This document shows positions 11,501 to 21,344 of a stretch of 64,000 nt of DNA, piece by piece. The DNA is from Paraspadella gotoi (lineage: Eukaryota > Chaetognatha): positions 30,192,224-30,256,223 of the forward strand of contig CM119263.1 of NCBI GenBank assembly GCA_051294375.1, written 5' to 3'. Made by a program: the position numbers and the translations under genes. The notes under the pieces were generated by a model, which ran no database searches, had not been told where the DNA came from, and saw only the letters and a program-made list of their open reading frames with translations. Each line of letters starts with the position of its first letter. Within the stretch, counting starts at the first letter, position 1.

Positions 11501-12153
11501 CAACTTTGGCATCGGATCTGGACGTAAGCTCGTATGATCTACATCATCCCTACTTTGCTTTGAATCCCGACAATAAATCTGATCTGATTTCCCTGCAAAG
11601 GAAGAACGCGGGTCGACCGGGAAAATTCAAAGACTCGCTCGACTCGGACGAAATTTTAGCGCAATTCGTCGGCCTCAGGCCTAAAGTTTTCTCTTACTTG
11701 ATTTACAACACGAGGACGGGAGTTTTTAGAGAAAGGGAGACGCCCAAATTTAAAAGGAATGACCTTCACTTCAACTATGCCATTTCAACCAAGAATCAGT
11801 TTGTAAAAACCCCGGATTTAGTGAGCAATCAACATGCGACTTATCTTGGGGAATTAGCCAATCATTGCGCGAGGCACAGCGACACAAAATTATATTGGTT
11901 GAATAGCTTGAAGAGTCTGCCGTTTCATCACAGAGACGTAGGCGAGATAGAGAAATTGATGGAGACACAAATTCCGCGTAGAATCAAAGAAAAAATAATT
12001 CTTGCGTCGATTGAGAGAGATGATGATGATGATGAGGATGATGACAACGACGTTGTCACCTCCAACCAGCCACCTCCATCCCAGACTCCAAACGCTGCTC
12101 CTTGTCAAGACAACCAATCCGGAAATGAATCACCCATTGGTGAAACAGTTTAA
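5527..12153 (+). CDS. Degenerate Polinton/Maverick-type DNA polymerase B-like protein, 2208 aa, probably catalytically inactive
   Basis: A single intronless ORF. Residues about 1-260 are acidic with a basic KKRR cluster near the start (possible nuclear signal), Gly-rich residues, and a 41-residue unit repeated twice. A module found upstream of the exonuclease in Polinton-type polymerases occurs twice (about 268-430 and 858-1020). Each copy ends in a C2H2-like finger (CPKC-x9/10-DSH-x4-C). An exonuclease-like region with a Cys/His cluster (about 1187-1210) follows, then palm/thumb-like sequence with VDLEYPPEI (about 1744), KTKYQIHFVYLKFVLSKG, KPVYLANVIMDLAK and FVGLRPKVFSYL. The family layout is clear, but catalytic positions differ: motif A reads LSINDFYS (Asp to Ser), the motif B Lys/Asn/Gly core is gone (LFSYSIYET), motif C reads AESDS instead of DTDS, and Exo I/II acids are replaced. 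The uninterrupted length argues for selection. No other Polinton gene is nearby. AATAAA lies at 12278. Confidence 0.85.
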   Translation: MNVARSPVRKKRRWIEEEEEEEEEETLSNCVFKKESDRVYDPVADVGTGSDENLRKIAKTNRTDIGMDGLIGDDAGQKRETDEWIEHGIKLWNVMNLKCEDGGGGGGRGGCGSGGSASVKNEEIYEEIIDLTTETEDESQIENNWYKIEKYEADNFVTEDQIVDLTGSESEMENEEDDDNEEEMKPETKIQRNSPVKKNVNVEMDTSRITRRINVDMNGISIEEMNPETEIHRNSLVKKNFNVEMDTSRITRRRNVNFNDISDDDDFSSMTRGILQIPNESEMRFIFCIISSIKQFSARTARILCNYEPHLEEIKYNGIRLPVDSLKKIERIEDMNGAFFSLYIYQCKKIDKKEYQLCPYYISKKNNTHEVFLWLVNEQKSQYKVIKCLSIFMRNFFIPKGRRKYYCPKCVSQFNKSVLKDSHQRECRKEFKSIKFFLKPKKKHHIREIHKNIIMGRSSGNSPNDGEIQIDDKMNNKTNDDDKMEDQANKKFDIDIESDENETIESEEQIQDNKKLDNKGEKEETNRNKNIYTDLNNEVMIKAKDRQRRAKHTDESIENSKQCVDVDNRMVENVEGENQMNSNEKHFSNQVEKNLKKENEMENGNNLNELDEEFNSSHDQGNVINQDEESKKENDEIPLKQENEAKSSIGLQPDGDHVFGNSADDFSDIKSTEIKLSNNDQKSSSKDDNSGHLYFNKVIVKEKPDFVLHHYEAALGQICQSYYFIPQQELSDYVELLKKARPLFCDIVSANLKRHKSLKLVIQVKMTFFAEDNKNKNNKTDENYLFNYEPTLAPLTIAYSSNVSKSVNYLFDQIFVKIEEILTLKSDLVYFFTNFLKLNVIQFMSISAGSQAKLPTIIAMKRATINVPDERNMCLVYCIIASIFNISGSSSIRFKSYTPYLSKINFNGIKFPITSIASIKNIEKINDKLFSIYIYAYRLTKKGCEFYPYYVSDINEARHEVYLLLVGEENSHFVVIKSLQRLMKGIASKSTTSKFFCPKCLHHFGKRVLRDSHKATCNKALKNQLTLPPRSTSITFNNHKHLSRNSFFICSQGEASYRITRTGVQCSKPESQTKKYSWVKYRYEEIHCRKCERCTDDLPCGDLMKKSNLFCSLDLSAFAYNIIATHDENISIPLRSYRAQSEHEVNDQVVKQKFLDFLCDDAIFLKDLMKKTPGESMTKEMAEATQCSLCKVKFPLNKSDPLFHKHRKCIYQINSQTESSDIANDKVPSRYTSVCFSCSSSLKERRKTPVYFNQDSVNLCHLVISCAGSFPEYIKRLYIFGEHDEKSKSVSLLLNCVDCRRLKKENMEKDKAVIVSSTKDSTEDQNKSPRLDENEPSLSQETDKVDLDSMTNASDNDDDDYDDNDDEVDASEDDIDGNESDSNKGGKREKCYINNERQKSCASCKKMIGFKFINSRSFLNLSLEKMAESLGSNFSPVTCKECGENMEKQKHCGRCLQKCKATFNQTFQYLSECKEATLFPKNIKKSQLIHDYASQLRHWNERQFPSYKQLYSATDQKSAIEYNEAISLYNRLNCQNIGEFVLHRLRLDATLLTDVMINFRNILFDNFGLDIMGYGNIKDFVYDAAKKVCNLQMDFSPSVEMHEEFLDGIKGRFSNISHKFFASNDEAIPPIPREYAALTDSLISIGERTYKYKHQVPSQQTPGLRSCEKDNTETWSGFFDSCFNRCNLLSLSINDFYSFIMKNYPLPYKDFRYLEGDELKKLSEEFFTQQGKNIQNFGEDGFLLTVDLEYPPEIQEELEAFPLLLEKRKVKREELSLFTKSQLQETDAEPGDAERLIADFKPKTKYQIHFVYLKFVLSKGVRLLKIHSAIAFKQKVLFRDFFKLTFELREKSRTDLFSYSIYETLLDSLLAKLLESEHDKFQYTYVSQRRKAFKFISDYSFLDCAVLSPKSLIVKSFAGKVPMKKPVYLANVIMDLAKCFLVHKVHDSILSAFKIDGTKNCFVFSAESDSVGVACFYDSRIQGNDYFYKKMATLASDLDVSSYDLHHPYFALNPDNKSDLISLQRKNAGRPGKFKDSLDSDEILAQFVGLRPKVFSYLIYNTRTGVFRERETPKFKRNDLHFNYAISTKNQFVKTPDLVSNQHATYLGELANHCARHSDTKLYWLNSLKSLPFHHRDVGEIEKLMETQIPRRIKEKIILASIERDDDDDEDDDNDVVTSNQPPPSQTPNAAPCQDNQSGNESPIGETV
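6070..6315 (+). repeat. In-frame tandem duplication, 123-bp unit (41 aa)
   Basis: Two adjacent copies starting at GAAGAAATGAA (6070) and GAAGAAATGAAT (6193) encode near-identical segments beginning EEM-PET and containing VEMDTSRITRR. The copies differ at several residues, so the duplication is not very recent, yet it stays in frame. Confidence 0.8.
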
Positions 12154-12911
12154 GCAAGCTCTTGAGACAAAAACTCTTGCTCGCCACAGTGTATTTAACT
12201 TTCTATTGCAATGTCAAAAAAGCTTTTTTTTCAAATTTGTTCATTTTTATTAATTTTTATTGCTGAAATTATTAGCAATAAAGATGTATAATTCTCTATG
12301 AACTTTAAGTTTACATAGTAATTTGTTATTTATAAAATTTCTTTTTTTTATCTTTCTAAGTATATAATATTAACCAAGTATTTATTATTTTACCTGAGTA
12401 TTTTTTATTACAGGGGTTTTTTATCATGTGTTATATTGATAATAATTCTTAATAATAACTGTTGATAATCACTGAATATTTTGCAGTCCTAATATTTAGT
12501 GTACCCTGAGTATTGAGAAGATCTTTATGATTTTTTGGCTATTAAGATAGTTACATTATTAATATTGAACATTCCGTTGATTGTTAACCATGTTTTTTAT
12601 GTTTTACATTAAAACATTCTAAAGAATAACATGGATGAAATTAAATACTTTTGTTTTTTTGGAGATTTCGTCGAGTCGCGATTTCGTTGGCCAGTCAGTT
12701 TAGTGGTCTTCGCCGCAGTAGTTAGTAAATGAAAAGAAATATGTAGTTATTATTTATAGAAATTGGTTAAAATTATATATAAAGCTAAATAATTTTTCTA
12801 TTAACTATTGAAATATAATCTTTATGAATATTATATTATGAATGACCACTCATTAACTTGTTCGATTTAGCAGAGCAGATAAGAACCAAGAATCTGAGAA
12901 CTCTCTTAGTA
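12154..12911. other. AT-rich 3' flank, no gene seen
   Basis: Contains the polyadenylation signal AATAAA at 12278 for the upstream ORF. The rest is AT-rich without long ORFs or recognisable repeats. Confidence 0.5.
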
Positions 12912-12984
12912 GCCCGGTTAGCTCAGTCGGTAGAGCACAGGACTCTTAATCCTGGGGTCGTGGGTTCGAGCCCCACATTGGGCG
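12912..12984 (+). tRNA. tRNA-Lys (CTT)
   Basis: A 73-nt cloverleaf. Acceptor GCCCGGT pairs with ATTGGGC, discriminator G. D arm TAGCTCAGTCGGTAGAGCA, anticodon loop ACTCTTAAT with CTT, T arm GTGGGTTCGAGCCCCAC. A and B boxes match Pol III consensus and a T run follows within 10 nt. Identical to the copy at 21238-21310. No encoded CCA. Confidence 0.97.
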
Positions 12985-13497
12985 AGTTTTTTACCTTAGA
13001 TTAAGCTGCTTGTTTTCGTCATTATAATTTTATATATTTTGGTTAACTTTCTGGTCTAAAAGCTCAGAAAGTTTTTTTTAGTTTTGCTACATTTTTCTGA
13101 ATAAAAATTATAATCATCAATTTGTTATTGTAACTAACAATGCTGCTTGGAGTACCGTTTTAATTTTCCTACTTTTTTTAATAATTTCCAGTTAAAATTT
13201 TAATGGATTTTTCTTACACTTAATATTATTTCGTTTTAATTCACTTTTAATCATTTTTTGTTTGTATTCTCTCTTTCTTTCTTTATTCTTTTCTTCATAT
13301 CATGCCCTTCTGTAACACTTTTTCTTCCTTTCCCAAATTATTTATTTTCAATTATCATTATTATTATTATTAGCATTGTTATTATTGTCATTATATTTTT
13401 ATTTTCAAGGAAGAGAGGCATCAACGAGTTGATCCAACATTTCTCAAATAAAACAGTGTGAATAAAATCGGTGACGTCATCGATGCGACTCTCAAAC
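12985..13497. other. Convergent 3' flank of the fucosyltransferase
   Basis: AT-rich. A reverse-strand AATAAA (TTTATT at 13341-13346) about 150 nt past the stop of the minus-strand gene at 13498 is a plausible polyadenylation signal. A short ATT-rich microsatellite is at about 13356-13390. Confidence 0.4.
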
Positions 13498-16074
13498 TCA
13501 TTCCCCGCATTTTTTGTTCGTCCAATATTCCCACATATCATCGTACCACGACGGTACGAGCGTCTCATTGTTCAAGGCCGCGCAGAGTTTACAGAACTTG
13601 TTCTGAGAACCGTCCTTGCCCAACCGGATCCTGTAATCCTTTCGCCATCGACGATATCGTTCGTACAGCGTCGCGTTCTTGTCCAGCAGCCGCACGTACG
13701 CTGCGAGTTGCTGCGGCGTAAACTTTCGTGCGTCGATGAAAGAATCTGGGGGAGCGTCGGCGTCGTAATCTCCGCCGCCGTAGACGATCGGGACGAGATC
13801 CGTGTACATCAAGATCTTCCACAGTTTCTCAGTGATGTAGTCGCGACAAAGTGAGTTTTCAAAGGACAAATAAAACTTGTACTTTTTCGAGATCATTTCG
13901 TAGCAATCCTTTTCTACAGATCGCGAGCACCGCAGAGGACCGCAGGCGCCGTAGACGTCTACAGCAACGTATCTTTGAAGGCGCCGCACGTAATCTTCGC
14001 GTTGACTGCTCGTCTGACAATGAGACACCATCCAAACGATCGATGGCCCGCCACTCGTTCGTGCCCGGCGGGGCGAAGACTGACGGTCGTCGAGGCTCCT
14101 ACGTTCCGTCAGTCCGTACGGGCCGGGAAAGTCGCTGTCCTTTCTGTACGTCATAGTCCAGTTGAACCAACCGTTCAAGATTCGGGTGTCCAGACCAGCG
14201 TACGGAGGGGGCTCATAGAGGAAGAACACCCATCGCTGATGAGCCGGCTTGGCTCGGGGCATGTCGTAGCCAGGGACCAGGGAATTCGTCGCCGATTTTC
14301 TTACTGATGGAAAGATACTAAAATTATATTATTTAATATTTTTTTTAAATATGAATTACGTCCCTTAGAAAAATTAACACTATTACCCGATTTCTGTTCC
14401 TAATGACTGATCTTAATTCAAACCTTAATATTTAACTCTAATATTTTACTAAATGCTTAAGAAAAAGGGTCATTCAAATCAACTTCAAAATAGGCAGATT
14501 CAAAATAGTACAGATTCAGAAAGCTGAGCTCCTGGCGATTCCGAAAATGTATTCACTTTAAACATTTGATGCATTCTATGCCATTTTATATCGGTTTTAA
14601 TTATAAAATAAAAGAAATCTATCTGAAGAAAAAACTAAAAAAAAACGAAAAAGCCAATCTATATGATATTTTTTATGAATTTTTTATTACTGAATTAGAA
14701 AAATGTAATAGAGAGACATTTTTAAATTTCAACTTGTATCCTTGAAAATGAAACGTTTTTAAACTTTTTAAACTTCCTAACTTGAATGTCTCTCTATTAC
14801 ATTTTTACAAATGTTTTTAAGATTGCTAATCTTTATAAATATTCACACTATTCCTTTAGATTGCTAATCAAATTTTTAAATCAATATTATTGCAGTAGTT
14901 TGGCCTGGAAATCTTCAAATTCAGTGTAGATTCATTGTAGCTCAAATTTCTTTACCATCTATTTAACTGAAGATTTTGTTCATGACTTGAAAACCAACAG
15001 AGTAACAAGATTAATTGTTTAATTCTCCCCTTCAAAATTTCCCTTAACCGTGTTTTAACTTCTTACCTAGAATTTTTTAACAACCAGATTGAAAAACAAA
15101 TCTTTAAAAAATGTGCTTACCCATTTAACTTGACAATTTTGTTATTTACCGATTTAAAAAAAAATAATTGAAAACAGAATGTTTACATATAAATAAAAAC
15201 TTATTTTTTTGTAATTACTGATGACTATAATGTATTTCTCGATGTATTAGCTCTAATACATCCATGATTACACATTGTAATGGTGAATGACCCTTCCTCT
15301 TAACCTAAATTTTAAATCTAATCCAGAACCAATTCCCTAACCTTATTCCTTAATATTTAACCTTAATCCCTAAACCAAATCCCTAACCTTAATCCTTAAT
15401 ATTTAACCTTAATCCCTAAACCAAATCCCTAACCTTATTCCCTAATCCAGAACCCAATTTCTCATCAGATAATTATCCTACCCCCAAAACCCCAAATCTT
15501 AATTCAGACCCTAACCCTTAATTCTAAATTCAATCTGAAATAAGGTTTTGGAAAATATGGCCTAAAAGTTATTTAAAATAGTAGTTGAAAAACCTTATGT
15601 ACAGACAGAATGACAAACAAACAGACTGAAAGTTAGACAGAAAGACCGACAATAACCCCCCCCTTCATTACCGATGTTCCGTATGTGAAAGACCACGGCG
15701 TCAGCCTCCATCAACCGACTTCTGTCAGTCGTCGTTTCACAATTTGTCTCCAAGCAACGATGATCCACAAAAGGTTGAGATCCTTGTCCGAACCCGTAGT
15801 ATCGATTCTGATAAAAGGGGACCCAAAAGAGAATGACCCTTTTTTGTCGACCTCTCCGCGTCGTCTCGTGGACTTCTTTGTCGGTCTGTCGGCTCGTCGG
15901 TCGACGGATGAGGATCGAGGAGACGCTGGAGCCGATCCGGTCCACAATGATCCCTCCGTTTCTAGCGACGACGACGTTGTATAAGATGCAAACGGTCGTC
16001 AAGGAAACGAAGAGGATGAGAAAGAATTTTTTGTCCTTAAATTGGGAGAAAACTGTTTCTTCGTTGGGCATCAT
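13498..16074 (-). CDS. Alpha-1,3-fucosyltransferase (GT10 family), two exons
   Basis: Transfers fucose from GDP-fucose to N-acetylglucosamine-containing glycans in the Golgi. Exon 1 is 16074-15672: short cytosolic start, type II membrane anchor at about residues 17-37 (FFLILFVSLTTVCILYNVVV), stem, then the first Rossmann segment ending VFHIRNIG with donor GTAATG (phase 1). Exon 2 is 14303-13498. Phases join and give 402 aa, a normal length. The GT10 signature is intact: QRWVFFLYEPP, then FYLSFENSLCRDYITEKLWK (about 278-297) and LVPIVYGG, followed by the C-terminal Cys pair region FCKLC. There are N-glycosylation sequons (NWT, NAT, NET). The single intron is about 1.4 kb. The acceptor-specific subfamily cannot be told by eye. 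Confidence 0.92.
14455..15040. repeat. Left arm of a ~0.6-kb inverted repeat
   Basis: Sequence from GAAAAAGGGTCATTCAAATC to CAACAGAGTAACAAG reappears in reverse complement at 16185-16800 with roughly 90% identity by eye over long blocks. It lies in the fucosyltransferase intron. Each arm also carries its own smaller inverted segment (AAAATGTAATAGAGAGACATTT and its complement). It has no coding capacity, so it is probably a non-autonomous DNA element. Confidence 0.8.
15290..15545. repeat. Degenerate telomere-like CCCTAA tract
   Basis: A run of variants such as TCCCTAAACCAAATCCCTAACC and CTTAATCCCTAACC. It is AACCCTAA-like but too degenerate for a real telomere. Similar tracts occur at 17670-17840 (complementary strand) and 22295-22405. 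Confidence 0.55.
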
Positions 16075-16184
16075 TTTATGTTCATCAGTTGTGTTTTTGT
16101 TTTGTTTTTGTTTTGGTTGAATTTTGTTTTAATATTATTTGTTCTTTGGTTTTTTTCTAGGTAAGAGGTTAAAACAAGGTAAAG

Positions 16185-16800
16185 GAAAATTTAGAAGGGA
16201 ATAATTAAACAATTAATCTTGTTACTCTGTTTTTTTGGGTTTTTTTTGTTTGTTTGTTTTTTTTTGTTACTCTGTTGGTTTTCCAGTCATGAACAAAATC
16301 ATCAGTTAAATAGATGGTAAAGAAATTCAAGCAACAATGAATCTACACTGAATTTGAAGAGTTGCAGCTTAAATGACTGCAATAATATTGATTTAAAAAT
16401 TTGATTAGCAATCTTAAAAACATTTGTAAAAATGTAATAGAAAGACATTTTGATAAACGCGTTCCAGCTAGGAAGAATTCAGGTTTAAAGTTTAAAAATG
16501 TTTAATTTTCAAGTTGAAATTTAAAAATTTCTCTTTATTACATTTTTCGAATTCACTAATAAAAAATTCATAAAAAACATCAGATGGATTGGCTTTTTCA
16601 TTTGACCTGCAACTCTTCAGATAGGTTTCTTTTATTTTATATTATAATTAAAACCGATATAAAATGGTGTAGAATGCATCAAATGTTTAAAGTGAATACA
16701 TTTTCGAAATCGCCAGGAGCTCAGCTTTTTGAATCTGTACTATCTATTTTGGCCTATTTTGAAGTTGATTTGAATGACCCTTTTTCTTACTTAATGAGTG
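16185..16800. repeat. Right arm of the ~0.6-kb inverted repeat
   Basis: Reverse complement of 14455-15040, lying just upstream of the fucosyltransferase start codon, so exon 1 sits in the loop between the arms. Blocks include CAGTCATGAACAAAATCATC and GCCAGGAGCTCAGC. Confidence 0.8.
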
Positions 16801-17340
16801 ATGAGAAATGAGAAACGAATGAGAAAAGATTAAAAAGAAATTAATTTAAGTGAAGTCGACGCGCCTGTCGTTCACACGAGACTTGGTTTTGTTTTGTATC
16901 ACGGTTGTTTTTATTTTTTGTTTTCTTTTTTTTTTTTTTTGACTTGATCTAAGACACGAGACTGAGAAAATAAAAGGAAATAGAATTTTTATAAAATTTC
17001 TTTTTTCACAAAAATAATTCATTATTTTTTTAAATTTGTCATTTAAAAAAATAAATCAATAAAAATCTTATATTGTAGTATGGTAATAATAATAACATTT
17101 AAGGAAAAACTCATGCAATGATAATAATGATGATGATAAATACAAATTATCAATCACGAAAAACGTTTCAGTTTTTTTTAGTTACTTTTTTTTGACAAAA
17201 TCGGTTCGTTTGTCATTTGAACTCTTCCTATAATATTTCTCATTTATGCTTCAACCGTCAATTTCATCAATTAGATTAAACGGGTTTCACTGCCCGCCAG
17301 TTTACAGTTATAATCTTCTATTTGTGACTGTGCTCGCTCG

Positions 17341-17384
<44 letters not shown>

Positions 17385-18228
17385 CTCTTCATTGTTTATA
17401 AATGGATTAAAAGTGTTACTCTGAAATCACGTTTCCCCGAGTTTCCGCCAGGAAAAATCTGGACTTTGGTCAACGTCCAGGTACAACCGAAAGTGGAGAT
17501 ATTGATTTTCTTTTACTTAACATTGACATAAGCAATTAAGCAATTGAGTTGTTGAAAGATCAAGACTGGGCCTTATTTTCACAGAACTCCCAATTTTATC
17601 TTAAATTCGGTATTTAGTTATTTTTTTATATTTAAAGTTTAAATAAAAGTTAAGATTATGATTATGTTAAGAATTAATTAAAGGAATAGGGTTAGGGACT
17701 TGGTTAATAAATAGGGTTAGGGATTACGGTTATAGCAAATTTAAGCATTAAGGGTTAGAGTTAGAGATTAGGGTTTAAGATTTAGGGTTAGGGTTAAAGA
17801 TTAGGTTATGGGAGGTTAAGGATTAACAATTAAAAGTAAAGATTAGGTATAAGTTTAGTAATTATTTATGGTTTATTTATAAATTTAGGTTTAAGGATAA
17901 AGGAACTGAATTTGAGAGCCATTTTAAGATGAAGAAATTAATAAATATTTTCACGTTTAATTCGAGTGTTAGTTTTTTTGCTCAAATTTCTTTTTTAAAA
18001 GAATGCTGGTTAGATTTATTCAAGGCATAATTAGTTTTCAAGCATTTTCATCTTCAAAAATTTCCCTTTTGACATCGAATAAAAAATTTTTACTTTTTAG
18101 ATTTTAGAAAGTTTACATCTAAATTTTAAGAGAAAAAAAATCGAATTGAAAGTTAAGCATCGAGAAGCATCGAGCATCGAGAAAACAATAAAAATATTGA
18201 TATTTCAATTTTCGAAAGCAAGATAATT

Positions 18229-18308
<80 letters not shown>

Positions 18309-18452
18309 GGGGAGGTTTCCCGTCACCAGCGCGAGCTGATATTTTAAAGTTACAAGTTTCAGCATTCGTCATTTACCCCCTCTCTCTCTCTCTCTCTCTC
18401 TCTCCCTCTCCTCTCTCTCTCTCTCTCTCTCTCCCCCTCTCTCTCTCTCTCT

Positions 18453-18514
<62 letters not shown>

Positions 18515-19288
18515 GTGTTTACTCTTTAATCTACGAGACGATGGCAAGGTTTTATATATAATTAGAATCTATCGTGTGTAGACAATAAAAATTATATTTA
18601 AACATTCATTCGTCAAAATATTTATAAAAACTAAGATTAAACGACTTTTTCTTATTTGACATCTTCCGCCAACTATCAATCAATTTTCTTGAGAATAAAA
18701 AAATATTATATTTTTATATATATATTCATATTGGTTGTACCAATTTCAAATATATATCTGGTTTTCAAGGAATTCTCTCGGTGGTTCTTCTTATTTTTAT
18801 TTGTAAACTTCAATAATCCTTAAATATATAATCATTGCTACTTTTTTCTTTTCTTTGCGACTCGTTCTATTCTTCTTAAGGCCTGGGAATCATTCAAACA
18901 AGAATTGCATAAAGCTTGTACAAATCTATTATTATGTCAAAGAAAGTGTATTCCCTTCACGTTTCAAAAAGAAAACTCATAAATTTGATTAAAGGTTCAG
19001 CTTCAAGAAGCAACTAAAAATCGGGCATTTTTTTATCAGTAAACTAAAAATTTTATCCACACGTAAAGTCCATTTTTAAACGCAATTTCTTTAATTTTTT
19101 TTTTCAATTAACAAGCACCTACCTCAAGTGTAATATAACTAACTAAAAACCAAGTCATTCCAATTATGTTATAAGAATCAATTAATGGATGAAAACATAA
19201 ACGTTTATGTAGAGAGAGAGCCAGAACGCTTTTATATAAGGATGTCTAATTATCATTTTTAAATGAACAAAAAAGAAATGATTAAAAA
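16801..19288. other. AT-rich intergenic DNA with GA/CT arrays
   Basis: No gene found. Contains CT arrays at 17338-17385 and 18377-18515, a GA array at 18233-18305, and degenerate TTAGGG-like sequence at 17670-17840. Open frames over the arrays encode only Ser-Leu or Arg-Glu repeats. Confidence 0.5.
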
Positions 19289-19469
19289 TTATAAAATTTG
19301 TAAAATTTCAAAGACTTCTCCACTGGCAGATCTGAAGTTGGGTCCACTTTGGATAACAACCCAATGTGCTAAGACTGTGCACAGATCCCACAGACGGACC
19401 CAGCTCATGCTCTGCTTATGACATTTAGTTCTGTTCCCCATGTTCAATAACTGCGTCAAAGCTTGACCG
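19289..19469 (-). CDS. Possible terminal exon or remnant, unknown product
   Basis: On the minus strand a strong acceptor (TTTTCTTTCCAG) is followed by an open frame containing FGQALTQLLNMG and SMSWVRLWDLCTVLAHW, and ending at 19289. Composition is protein-like (Trp, Cys, mixed hydrophobics), unlike the surrounding simple sequence. I found no convincing upstream exon. It may be a decayed transposon piece or an orphan last exon. Confidence 0.25.
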
Positions 19470-19619
19470 AAGACTGGAAAGAAAAAATAAATAAACACTT
19501 TGCAGCATTCCTCCTGTTTTACTGACTGCGTTCCTCCCCAGCCACAGCCATTTGTTAATAAAAAAAAAAAAATTGGACAAAAATTTGGATAAAACTTTAA
19601 AGATCGGTAAAGCCATCAA

Positions 19620-21237
19620 TTTAAACTAGAAATGAAAATAGATTGGAAAAGCGATCGATTTTAAAGTTTTTTTGCTCGACTTTAGTTCTGTAAAATCTAA
19701 CAGAAAAAAAAATAAAAATAAAAAATAAATAAACAAAAAGAGTTTGAGCTAAAAACCGTTTTGAAATAAAAATAACAAAAATTATTTTTTATAAGTATGG
19801 AAAGGTGGGAAGAAATCTATGAGAGGGATTTTGGGAAATGTTACTAAGTTTTCAAGAATATTTAGAAATTTAATCTAAATTTTTTTTATTTCTTTTTTTT
19901 TTCTTAATGAAGATAAAGTGAATTTGAAAAAATCCCTGTTTCTCATAGAAATTGGGACCCTAGTCCTCAAGTAAGATTTATGTAAAATTTAATGAAAAAT
20001 CCGCTAGACCGTTTGGCCGCCACACTCTTCCGAAAGGTTTCTTTTATTTCTATATAGTATTATAAAATTCAAAAAAACAGCACATGGATTCGAAGAGAAA
20101 GATAAAGTGAAATAACTCTTCAGATCACTGGACCTCTACTTTCCGAATACAAGCTTTATTTAAAATCCTAATTAATAACTTTTGGCCATGATGGCCCAGC
20201 CTTAAATCATTTCTTAGCATATTCTATTTCCAATTTAGTTTAAATTCTTTTTTTAATCTCAAATCATTTTATCTCTTCTTTTAGTAATATTATTTAATAC
20301 GTATATATTTTTTCCCAAATCTTTTCCTTTTTTACATAACATTGAAAACAATTACACATTGAAAATAAATTATTGAGTAATTGAGTAATTATTTTAAGTA
20401 AACGAACTGTTCAAGTAGAGATAAACGGAAAAGGGAATAGAATCATTAAGTGACAAAAATACTATATCAGTCTAATTGTACCAAAAATTTATAACAAAAG
20501 ACAATTAAAAAATAAAGAGACCCTGAAAGAAACACCATTAGACACAAAACAAGATCCTAACAAGTACATTAAATGCATTTAAAGACGGAAAAGTATCCAA
20601 AACATTCTAACAGAATGAAAAAATAAAAAAAGCACCCTACTAAAAATTCTAACAGTAATAATAATAAATGAATAACAACGCTTTCTGTTTCAATTCTATA
20701 CATGCACCCCATCTTCATCTTTGATCTTCATCTTTCTTAAAAAAATGGCCTCGCTTTGTCCTTTTGTTTCCCCGGATTCTCACCTTTTTCTCTCATCAGC
20801 GCCACCTACTTATCCTCGACGCTGCTTAAATAACTACCTAAAACTCAGAGTTGAAGTTTAAAAATGTTTAAAAAAATCAATGTTTAAAAATATTATTCAA
20901 TACGGTAAGAGAACAAAGACAAAAAACTAACTAGCAAATATAAATTTAGCAATCGACGTTCAACATCACTAAGTATAGCAAATAATTAGACACTCCATGT
21001 TTCTATTTCTAAATGTACATTTAATAAAACCTCCTAAAATAAGACCTCATTATTCAATACAAAATTACTTAAAATCAATTAAACTTCGGTTTTCCATGAC
21101 GAGACTGTAGAGATTACATTCTTCATCTTTCGCCTTTGAAGTTCACGAACTCAACCAAAGGATATCTTTGCACTCCGCAGTATTGTACTCCTTGCTCTTA
21201 TTTAAAACTGTTTAAAGAAACAAGAGATAATGTCGTT
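19620..21237. other. AT-rich intergenic DNA, nothing recognised
   Basis: No long ORF, tRNA or repeat family recognised. Sequence is A/T dominated with short homopolymer runs. Confidence 0.5.
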
Positions 21238-21310
21238 GCCCGGTTAGCTCAGTCGGTAGAGCACAGGACTCTTAATCCTGGGGTCGTGGGTTCGAGCCCC
21301 ACATTGGGCG
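21238..21310 (+). tRNA. tRNA-Lys (CTT), second copy
   Basis: Base-for-base identical to the tRNA at 12912-12984 (73 nt, anticodon CTT). It is followed by an interrupted T run suitable as Pol III terminator. Flanks are unrelated, so the identity reflects gene conversion, recent dispersal or constraint. Confidence 0.97.
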
Positions 21311-21344
21311 AATACTTTTTTTTCTTCATTTAGTTTTTTTTGTG

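Noticed and set aside
5476-12117. Minus-strand frames (60-132 codons) within the polymerase-like ORF
   Set aside because: Antisense shadows of a 6.6-kb ORF; no conserved motifs or splice links.
5527-12153. Complete Polinton element
   Set aside because: No integrase, capsid, protease or ATPase gene and no terminal inverted repeats were found within 5 kb on either side; the nearest element is an unrelated LINE.
13458-14307. Plus-strand open frames of 87-127 codons opposite the fucosyltransferase
   Set aside because: They are shadows of the minus-strand GT10 exon, which has clear conserved motifs.
13498-16074. Treating the two fucosyltransferase segments as separate genes or a pseudogene
   Set aside because: Splice sites and phase join them into a normal-length, uninterrupted GT10 protein.
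18153-18547. Ser-Leu and Arg-Glu repeat ORFs over GA/CT arrays (also at 25348, 27667, 30422, 41292, 52049, 54172)
   Set aside because: They are translations of dinucleotide repeats and occur equally on both strands.
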